Positions 56,369 through 64,000 of a stretch of 64,000 nucleotides of DNA are shown here, piece after piece. Positions within the stretch are counted from its first letter, which is position 1, and the number at the start of each line of letters is the position of its first letter. The translations under genes were made by a program, and so were the position numbers. The notes beneath the pieces are model-generated. The model saw only the letters and a list, made by a program, of their open reading frames with translations, was not told where the DNA came from and made no database searches. Source of the DNA: Bacteroidota bacterium (GTDB lineage Bacteria > Bacteroidota > Bacteroidia > B-17B0 > Aurantibacillaceae); the NCBI GenBank assembly GCA_016708845.1, contig JADJFB010000001.1, positions 248,001 through 312,000 of the forward strand, given 5' to 3'.

Positions 56369-58710
56369 ATGAGTGCTGGGATGATTAAGAAAATATATTT
56401 TACATTATTTTTCTTAATCATCTCATTTTTTTTATTTTCACAAATCACTAAGCAGGATAGTTTATTAACTGTTTATAAGACCACAAAAGTTTCCGAAAAA
56501 AAGTATGAAGCATCTTTAAATCTTAGTAAAGAATTATTTTCGAGGAATAAGGACTCTGCACTTTTATTTTTTAATTATGCTAAGAAAGAAAGCTTCAGAT
56601 TTAAGAGCAATAAAAAATTAACTTCATTTTATTATTTTTTACAAGCTTTTTTTGTTGCAGCTGACTATGAGCACGAAAAAGCTATTTTATATTGCGATAG
56701 CTGTTTGCGTATTGCAAATACTTCAGATTTAGAATTACAAAAAGCGGATTGTTACTTTTCTAAAGCAGTGAGTTTATTTAATATAGGTGAAAAAACCGAA
56801 GCGATAAAATATTTTAAATTATCCGTTTCTATTTTACAAGCAAAAGGAAAACGAAAAAAAGCTGTAAACGGATACTCTAATCTTATTGCTATTTATCAAG
56901 ATTTTAATTCAATTGATACTTGCGAATTGTTTTTCAAAAAGGCAATTAGTATTGCGGATACAATTGAGGATTGTAAAGTTATTGCACGACTTTATACTAA
57001 TATGTCTGCATTATATGACAAATCACACAAATTTCAAATTTCTATTTCATATTTATTAATCGCTCTTAAGTATGCCGATAAGTGCGATGCGAATAAGACT
57101 CAAATTCTATTAAATATAGGAAAGGAGTATATGAACATCAATAATTATGAAAAGGCAGGGAAGTACCTTAAAGACGGATATTTAAATGCGTATAAAATTG
57201 GTTCACCAGATTACATTATTGATGCAGCCGCAGATTACGCTTTGTTTTATCAAAATACAAATCGCTTTTCGGAGTCGCTTATTATATTAGATACAGCTAT
57301 AAAATTTATAGATACAGTAAATTATATACAGAGTTCTACCAAGTTATGTAGCAGTTTAGCTTGGTCGTATGTGGAACTTGAGAATTTCACTAAAGCTACA
57401 TATTATGCAGATATGAACGTGAGACTTTGTTACCAAATGGAAGATGATAATAGTTTGGCGGAAGCACTAGATTATCGTGGATATATTTATTTTAAGCAAA
57501 AAAAATACGATGCGGCTATTAAAATCTATTTGCAAGGTCTTGATTTGGCAAAGAAGGTGAATAATGAGATTTTTATAAAAAATTTTTATCAGTCGCTTTA
57601 TAGAGCTTATGATAAATCAAAAAATTACGAAAAGGCTATCTATTATTCAAAGCTTTATATTGAATTAAATGACAGCATATCTAGCTATGTTAACTCTGCT
57701 ATTAATTCTGAAATGGAAACCAAATATAATTCCGAGAAAAAAGAAGCCGAAATTAAATTATTAAATCAACAATCTAAATATAGCGCCTTAGAATTAAGCA
57801 AATCTAAACAGCAAAAAATTTTATTATCTCTTGCTCTGCTTTTAACAGCAGTAATTTTAGTATTTGTGATATATAATTATTTTCAGAAAAGAAAAGCCAA
57901 TATTTTAATCAATAAGCAAAAAGAAGAACTTCAAATTCAAAAGAATTTGGTTGAAGAACATCAAAAAGAAACAATAGATAGCATTAATTATGCTAAAAAA
58001 ATTCAATACGCTTTGTTAGCTCATGATGATTTGCTTAAAAAAAATTTATTAGATTATTTTGTCTTATTTAATCCAAAGGATATCGTAAGTGGCGATTTTT
58101 ATTGGGCTACTGAGCATAATGATAAATTTTATCTAGCTTGCTGTGATAGTACTGGACATGGTGTTCCTGGAGCATTTATGAGTTTATTGAATATTGGTTT
58201 TTTAAGTGAAGCCATCAAGGAGAAAAATATTCTTTTGCCAAATGAAATATTAAATTACGTTAGAAAAAGATTGATTGAGAGCATTGGTAATGATGGACAA
58301 CAAGATGGCATGGATGCTATTTTGATATGCATTGAAAAATGTAATGGTGAGAAAAAAATCACCTATTCGGCTGCCAATAATAAGCCTATACTTGTTGCAG
58401 ATAATCAATTTGTGGAATACAGTGCAGATAAAATGCCAGTTGGTAAGGGGAGAGAGAACGGAGTCGTTTACTAGCCATCAATTAAATGCTAAGGCTGGAG
58501 ATATGTTATATCTTTATACGGATGGATACGCCGACCAATTTGGTGGCCCGAAAGGCAAGAAATTTAAATACAAGCAGTTAAATGCTATGTTGGTTGAAAA
58601 TTCTGCAAAGAATATTAACGAACAGTTAGAGTTACTAATTAATGAATTTAACACATGGAAAGGCGATTTAGAGCAAGTAGATGATGTGTGTTATCGGTAT
58701 TCGTATTTAA
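56369..58710 (+). CDS. TPR-SpoIIE phosphatase, array copy 1, two indels
   Basis: A membrane phosphatase of about 780 residues: signal peptide (MIKKIYFTLFFLIISFFLFSQ, from ATG 56381), many TPR repeats to about residue 470, a membrane helix (KILLSLALLLTAVILVFVIY), a coiled coil, then a SpoIIE PP2C domain with DIVSGDFYWATE, DSTGHGVPGAFMS and YTDGYADQFGGPKGKK. An extra G near 58446 (GGGG for GGG) shifts the frame at KMPVGKG, and a missing G near 58690 changes DDVC-VIGIRI. Restoring both gives a normal end at 58708-58710. It starts 4 bp after paaZ, but no link in function is implied. Confidence 0.87.
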
Positions 58711-58807
58711 AAATTGCTATGATAATACCAGACTTGGACTTTGAAGAGATATGTATTGTGAAAATTAGAATTTAATATTATATTTAATAACACTAAAACC
58801 AAATATC

Positions 58808-58966
58808 ATGAAAATTAAATGGGGCTCTAAAAAAACAGAAAAAATAGTTTCAAAAGTAGTTGATTCAAAATCAACCAAGAAAGCATTTTTGCCATCAAAT
58901 GAATTACTTGCTGCAAATAGAGATACAGACAAGGTGAAAGCTGTTGATGGAAATCCAACAGCTTAA
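58808..58966 (+). CDS. small hypothetical protein inside the phosphatase array
   Basis: A 52-residue open frame, ATG at 58808, ending TAA at 58966, between phosphatase copies 1 and 2. It begins MKIKWGSKKTEKIVSKVVDSK and ends DTDKVKAVDGNPTA. It is lysine- and serine-rich and likely soluble. It has no recognisable domain. A hairpin with a T-rich tail follows at 59008. Position and composition favour a real small gene, but similarity elsewhere is unknown. Confidence 0.5.
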   Translation: MKIKWGSKKTEKIVSKVVDSKSTKKAFLPSNELLAANRDTDKVKAVDGNPTA

Positions 58967-59007
58967 GGTATTTTTTTTAGTTTTAGTAAAAAATAAGAAA
59001 CAATTGA

Positions 59008-59040
59008 TACTCAATTTTTTATTGAGTAGTTTGTTTTTTT
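59008..59040 (+). terminator. hairpin and T-run after the small gene
   Basis: TACTCAAT pairs with ATTGAGTA over an all-T loop, followed by a T-rich stretch. It is weakly GC but plausible as a terminator. Confidence 0.5.
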
Positions 59041-59095
59041 ATTTGATACTAAGTCAGATTCATTTTTATGATTTATTTATATTTATAGAATAGTA

Positions 59096-61290
59096 ATGAA
59101 GCAGTTTCATCTTTTTCAAATTACTTCGCCAAATTTTTTTTGGAAGTACCCATTTGTACTGCTGCTGTCTATTGCATTAAATGCAGCCTCCCAAGAAAAT
59201 GAGTATGAGCAAAATCTTAAAAATATTTTAAGTATATCTCCTACTCAAAAAAAAATCGATTCATTAGAGTCGTTTTCAAAATTCATAGTTTTTACTGATT
59301 ATGAAATTGGCAAAAAAGCATCGCTTAAGTTGCTTGAATTTACTAGACATAGTAAAAATAAGAGACAGTTTCTGACTGCCTATAATATTTTAGGATTAGC
59401 CACTCACTACACTGGTGATAACGAAATAGCGCTTCAATATTTTGATACATTGATAAAAACGGCTGTTATTTTAAAAGACACTTTAATGGAATCTAAGGGC
59501 CATGGAAATTGTGGTTTGGTATATGAGCGCTTAGGTAATTTTAAAGAGGCATTTGCTCAATACACGTATGCTTTAAAGTGTGCCGAAAAGTTAGGAAATC
59601 AATCGATGCAAGCTTCGTCGTGTGGTAATTTAGGAAACGTGTCGGTAAGATTGGAGAAATTTAAGGAAGCCGTAAGTTATTTTGAAAATTCGGCAAGTAT
59701 TTTTATAAAACTTGAAAATAAAAAGGCTACTGCTAATCAGTATAACTCTATTTCTCAAGCTTATGATGGATTAAAAGACGTAAAAAAGCAAGTTGAATAT
59801 CTTAATAAAGCAGAAACAATATACAGGAGCATTGGAGAAAAAAGAGCCTTAGGCACAGTATTAACAAACTTAGGTACTATTGAATCCGATTATTATCATA
59901 ATATTCCAAAAGCAATAAAAATCTTGGAAGAAGCTTTGGAACTTAAGAAAGAGACGGAAGATGAAAGTGGCATGGCTACTATTTATATAAATTTAACGGC
60001 ACAATATGCTGCACAAGGGAAATTCGCAAAAGCATTTACCTCCATTACAGAAGCAAAGAAAATTGCTGATTATCAAAAGGATTTGTTTTTGCTTTCTAAG
60101 GTTTTAGAAAAAACCTCGATGATTTATAGATTGACTGGGGATTTTAAAAATGCCTACAAATACCATATTGACTTTATTGTTGTAAAGGATTCTATACTTG
60201 GGCAAGAAACGCAAAAAGCGGTTGCTGAATACAAGGAAATGTATGAATCAGAAAAAAAGCAGTATGAAATTGATAAGCTTAAAAAGACTGAAGAAATTGA
60301 TAAACTTAAAATTATAAAAAACGAACAACAGCTTGAAAAAGAAAAAGCACAGCGCTATCTTATTTTTGGAGCATTAATTTGTGTACTTATTTTATGTATT
60401 GTTTTAATAAGAGCATTTATTCAAAAGAGAAATAATGCTAATATTTTGCAAAGTAAAAATGAGATGATTAATGCTAAAAATGATGCTTTACAATCAGCTA
60501 ATCTTGAAATCTCTCATCAGAAAGAAATAATTGAGGAAAAACAAAAGGAAATTGTTGACTCTATCAATTATGCAAAAAAAATACAGTATGCTTTATTGGC
60601 GCATGACAACCTTCTAAGTAAAAATTTGCCCGAACATTTTGTGTTGTTTAAGCCTAAAGACATAGTTAGCGGAGATTTTTACTGGGCGACCGAACATCAT
60701 GGAAAATTTTATTTAGCGGTTTGTGATAGCACAGGTCACGGAGTACCGGGTGCTTTTATGAGTTTATTAAATATTGGATTTTTGAGTGAGGCTATTAAGG
60801 AGAAAAATATTCTTATGCCGAATGAAATATTAAATTATGTAAGAACTAGATTAATAGAAAGTATTGGAAACGACGGACAGCAAGACGGGATGGACTGTAT
60901 TTTAATTTGTATTGATGGTCAGGTGGAATCGAAGACCATAACTTATGCAGCTGCTAATAACGAACCTATTTTGATAAGTAGTAACGAAATTATCAGTTTA
61001 CCAAAAGACAAAATGCCTGTTGGAAAGGGAGAAAGAATGGAGTCATTTAAATTACAATCACTTTCCTTACAGGAGGGAGATGTGTTGTATTTATACACGG
61101 ATGGATATGCTGATCAATTTGGCGGACCAAAAGGCAAAAATTTAAGTACAAACAGTTAAATGATTTGTTGCTAAGTATAAATAGTGAACCTACGGCTGAA
61201 CAAAAAATGAAATTAGTTACTGTTTTTGAGGAATGGAAAGGTGATTTGGAGCAAGTAGATGATGTGTGTTTAATTGGAATTAGAATATAG
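59096..61290 (+). CDS. TPR-SpoIIE phosphatase, array copy 2, one frameshift
   Basis: A membrane phosphatase of about 730 residues with the same plan as copy 1: N-terminal signal/anchor, about eight TPR repeats (for example YNILGLATHYTGDNEIALQYF, GLVYERLGNFKEAFAQYTYAL), membrane helix YLIFGALICVLILCIVLIRAF, coiled coil, SpoIIE domain with KDIVSGDFYWATE, CDSTGHGVPGAFMS and YTDGYADQFGG. An A5 tract near 61138 (A6 in its sisters) ends the frame at GPKGKN; the other frame continues KYKQLNDLLLS up to DDVCLIGIRI and a TAG at 61288-61290. Confidence 0.9.
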
Positions 61291-61326
61291 TAACTATAAA
61301 AGTAACGGTAGTAATTACCAAGATAT

Positions 61327-63312
61327 ATGAATAGAATAAAATTATTAATAGTTGCATTGTATTATTTGCCCACATTATTTAGTATAAATGTGTTAGATAG
61401 TCTTAAGCAAAAACTAGCTAAAAATATCCCAGATACAGCTAGAATTAATGTAAATAACAATATTGCACTATATTTAATGGAGCAGGCAAATGATAGTTGT
61501 TTATATTATGCCAATTCTGCATTAGTACTGTCTCAAAAAGTAAATTTTTTAAATGGTATTGGAAAATCATATAATACCATTGGCGAATATTTTAACAGTA
61601 AAGGTGATTACGAAAAGGCTTTAGAAAATTTTATTAACGCCTATAAAATTTACGAAAAAAATAAGAATCGTAAAGCCATGAGTAATTTAATGAACTCTAT
61701 TGGCAATACGTATTTGGGAATTGATAATCAGAAGAAAGCTTTGGAGGCTTATACTCAAAGTTATGAAATAGCTTATCAAGACTCTAACAAATACATGATG
61801 GGAATTTCATCTATTGGATTAGGTAATATTTATTTATTAAAAAAGGATGCTACTCAGGCAATTTATTTTTTTACCAGAGCAAAAAATGTTTTTGAAAAAC
61901 CTCCAGTTGCCTTATATCCATTATCTGTGTCATATACTTTAATAGGTGATGCATTTGTTGAATTAAATAAGTATGATGAAGCGTTTGTAAATTCCAATAA
62001 AGCGGTTGAACAACTTAAAACATTAAATAATACTTACGGAATAGCTGCTACTTACCAAGTAATGGGTGAAGCTTATAAAAAACAAAAGAATTTCAATAAA
62101 GCCCTGGAGTATTTTTTGAAATCCTTTCCCATATTTGAAGAACGAAAAGCCTATGATGATTTGAAACATCTTAGTTTAAATATATCTGAGGTATATAAAC
62201 AACAACATAATTTCGAAAAAGCATTAGAGTATTCAGATAAATATATCAGCTTTAAAGATTCTGTTTTAAGTGTTGAAAAAAATAAGCAACTATTAGAAGT
62301 TGAAACAAAATACGAAACCGAGAAAAAAGAGCAGCAAAATTTGATTCTAAAAAAACAAAATGATTTATCTAATGAGCGCATTCAACGACAAAGCATTATT
62401 AGTTATTTCATTATTGGGAGTTTAATTATTTCATTGTTGTTTGGCTTGTTTATGTATCGTGTTTATTCTCAAAAAAAGAAGGCGCATCAATTAATAACCA
62501 AGCAAAAAGAACAGGTTGAGCAAAAACAAGGGGAGATTGAATTTCAGAAGCAGGTTATTGAATTGAAACAAAAGGAAATAGTGGACTCTATTAATTATGC
62601 AAAACGTATTCAGTATGCACTATTAGCAAATGATAAATTATTAGATGAAAATTTAGAATCACATTTTGTTTTATTTAAGCCAAAAGACATTGTGAGTGGA
62701 GATTTTTATTGGGCAACTGAACATGAAGATGATTTTTATTTGGCCGTTTGCGATAGCACAGGTCATGGTGTTCCTGGAGCATTTATGAGTTTGTTAAGTA
62801 TTGGTTTTTTAAGTGAAGCCATTAAAGAGAAGAATATAAAACAACCAAATGAGATTTTTGATTATGTGAGAAAGAGATTGATTGATAGTGTAAATAATGA
62901 AGATCAAAAAGATGGATTTGATGGTGTTATGCTTAGAATAAACAAAACAACAAATAAAGTTACCTACGCGGCAGCAAACAACCATCCAATTATTATTTCA
63001 AATAAGATTGCGAATCATTTAGCTTACAATAAAATGCCTGTAGGTAAAGGAGAAAAGATATTGCCATTTACAGAATATGAAATTTTACCTGAAGAAAATG
63101 CGACTATTTATATTTATACAGATGGTTATGCCGATCAGTTTGGAGGCGAAAAAGGAAAGAAATTTAAGTACAAGCAGCTTAATGAATTTTTATTAAATAA
63201 TTCCATAAGAAGTATGAAAGAGCAATCAGAATTATTGATGAGTCAATTTGATAAATGGAAGGGTGATTTAGAACAAGTGGATGATGTTTGTATTATTGGC
63301 ATTAAAATTTAA
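61327..63312 (+). CDS. TPR-SpoIIE phosphatase, array copy 3, intact
   Basis: A membrane phosphatase of 661 residues: signal peptide, TPR repeats (for example YNTIGEYFNSKGDYEKALENFINAY and QVMGEAYKKQKNFNKALEYF), membrane helix (IISYFIIGSLIISLLFGLFMY), coiled coil rich in KQKEQVEQKQGEIEFQKQ, and a SpoIIE PP2C domain with DIVSGDFYWATE, DSTGHGVPGAFMS, DGFDGVML, YTDGYADQFGG and a C-terminal EQVDDVCIIGIKI. This copy has an undisturbed frame and serves as the reference for the lesions in copies 1 and 2. Confidence 0.93.
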   Translation: MNRIKLLIVALYYLPTLFSINVLDSLKQKLAKNIPDTARINVNNNIALYLMEQANDSCLYYANSALVLSQKVNFLNGIGKSYNTIGEYFNSKGDYEKALENFINAYKIYEKNKNRKAMSNLMNSIGNTYLGIDNQKKALEAYTQSYEIAYQDSNKYMMGISSIGLGNIYLLKKDATQAIYFFTRAKNVFEKPPVALYPLSVSYTLIGDAFVELNKYDEAFVNSNKAVEQLKTLNNTYGIAATYQVMGEAYKKQKNFNKALEYFLKSFPIFEERKAYDDLKHLSLNISEVYKQQHNFEKALEYSDKYISFKDSVLSVEKNKQLLEVETKYETEKKEQQNLILKKQNDLSNERIQRQSIISYFIIGSLIISLLFGLFMYRVYSQKKKAHQLITKQKEQVEQKQGEIEFQKQVIELKQKEIVDSINYAKRIQYALLANDKLLDENLESHFVLFKPKDIVSGDFYWATEHEDDFYLAVCDSTGHGVPGAFMSLLSIGFLSEAIKEKNIKQPNEIFDYVRKRLIDSVNNEDQKDGFDGVMLRINKTTNKVTYAAANNHPIIISNKIANHLAYNKMPVGKGEKILPFTEYEILPEENATIYIYTDGYADQFGGEKGKKFKYKQLNEFLLNNSIRSMKEQSELLMSQFDKWKGDLEQVDDVCIIGIKI

Positions 63313-63321
63313 GTAACTATT

Positions 63322-64000
63322 TTGAAGAAGTATATACATATAACTTTATTTTTATTTTTTATCGTCGTTAACAAGAATGTTTTCTATGCACAATCTGACT
63401 ATTATATTGATTCGTTAATTATCGAAGTTTCTAAATTTAAGGAGGATACTAATAAATTACATATTTTAAGTATTATTGCCGAAAATGGCGATGCAGATGT
63501 TTGGCCCGTTTATAATAACGAAATGGGTAAATTAGCGGCCAAGCTTCAAAATTCTAGTCAGCCAATTATTAAGTTAACTGCTAAAAAGTATTTAGCCGCT
63601 TCATTAAATAATAAAGGTTTCTTTTTTACAGAAAGAGGCATACCCTACAAGGCTATTTTGTATTTTAACAAGAGTCTTGAGATACAAAGAGAGATAAAGG
63701 ATTTAGAAGGGCAAGCATTTTCTTTAAGTAATTTAGGTACTATCTACGATAGTAAAGGAGAAATTGACAAAGCTCTTGAATATTATTTTGCGGCAGTAAA
63801 AATCAGAGAAAATTTAGATAGTAAAGTTAGCTTAGCACAATCCTACAATAATATTGCTGTTTTATATAGCAATCAAAATGATTTAGTAAATGCTTTAAAA
63901 TATCATTTTCAAAGTTTAAAAATTAGAAAAATTCTTAATGATCCTTCTGGCTTAGGCTTAGCCTATAATAATATTGGAACCACTTATACCCATTTAATAG
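63322..64000 (+). CDS. TPR protein, probably array copy 4, 3' partial
   Basis: The open frame runs off the window end. TTG at 63322 is the only start available (KKYIHITLFLFFIVVNKNVFYAQ follows as a signal peptide). TPR units are visible, for example FSLSNLGTIYDSKGEIDKALEYYF and QSYNNIAVLYSNQNDLVNAL. By position and domain plan it should be a fourth TPR-SpoIIE phosphatase, but the phosphatase part is outside the window. It begins 9 bp after copy 3, so the array is one transcript at least in this part. Confidence 0.75.
   Translation, partial: MKKYIHITLFLFFIVVNKNVFYAQSDYYIDSLIIEVSKFKEDTNKLHILSIIAENGDADVWPVYNNEMGKLAAKLQNSSQPIIKLTAKKYLAASLNNKGFFFTERGIPYKAILYFNKSLEIQREIKDLEGQAFSLSNLGTIYDSKGEIDKALEYYFAAVKIRENLDSKVSLAQSYNNIAVLYSNQNDLVNALKYHFQSLKIRKILNDPSGLGLAYNNIGTTYTHLI

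Noticed and set aside
61327..63312. Programmed frameshifting as a general explanation for the phosphatase genes
   Set aside because: Copy 3 is intact at the corresponding sites, and the lesions in copies 1 and 2 are at different places and of different sign.
1..64000. tRNA, rRNA, CRISPR, insertion sequence or prophage features
   Set aside because: I looked for cloverleaf-like GC blocks, regularly spaced direct repeats and transposase or integrase motifs and saw none.

Overview
The window is AT-rich DNA from a member of the Bacteroidota, most likely a Flavobacteriales or Sphingobacteriales-like environmental lineage. Four things point there. Several genes are preceded by TAnnTTTG -7 boxes. 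Two exported proteins end in type IX secretion (T9SS) sorting domains. There is a DAHP synthase/type II chorismate mutase fusion. Proteins with a signal peptide, TPRs, a membrane helix, a coiled coil and a SpoIIE phosphatase domain occur repeatedly. I see no rRNA, tRNA, CRISPR array, insertion sequence or prophage.

Layout. 1-2.8 kb: the end of a complex I operon (nuoM, nuoN). 2.8-9.5 kb: an MtfA-like peptidase, a universal stress protein, a TIP30-like oxidoreductase and a run of small exported proteins and lipoproteins; two of the latter share a 33-bp upstream element. 9.7-14.2 kb: a membrane SpoIIE phosphatase, fbp, and the DUF177-rpmF pair. 14.2-21.4 kb: a methyltransferase facing a tight ketosynthase/ACP operon that ends with a polysaccharide deacetylase and a RES-like protein. 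21.4-25.9 kb: a minus-strand operon (GT2, GT9, SDR) and a multi-pass TPR membrane protein. 26.3-37.7 kb: the DAHP synthase/chorismate mutase fusion, a GNAT acetyltransferase, two secreted proteins, a TPR histidine kinase with its NarL-type regulator, a hydrolase, a DnaJ-domain membrane protein and an oligopeptide-binding lipoprotein. 37.7-43.3 kb: a biotinyl-domain protein, a Tat-type superoxide dismutase, a second TPR kinase/regulator pair and a T9SS cargo protein. 43.3-56.4 kb: aspS-tauE-mltG-helicase-like operon, a CoA transferase, a beta-lactamase-like T9SS protein, an M1 peptidase, a nuclease-like protein and paaZ. 56.4-64 kb: a tandem array of TPR-SpoIIE phosphatase genes, the fourth copy cut by the window edge.

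Working together. Two partially redundant signalling styles dominate: TPR sensor kinases with NarL-type regulators, and TPR-SpoIIE phosphatases. The ketosynthase operon looks like part of a type II (aryl-polyene/flexirubin-like) polyketide pathway, with two ketosynthase-like subunits lacking the catalytic triad.

Caution. About 15 genes are interrupted by single-base indels, mostly in homopolymers, or by single stop codons. They include nuoM and fbp, which are not expected to be dead. In nearly every case the reading frame resumes with clear homology, so I report the genes as joined units. The pattern looks more like residual long-read consensus error than biology, but I cannot prove that from the sequence alone.
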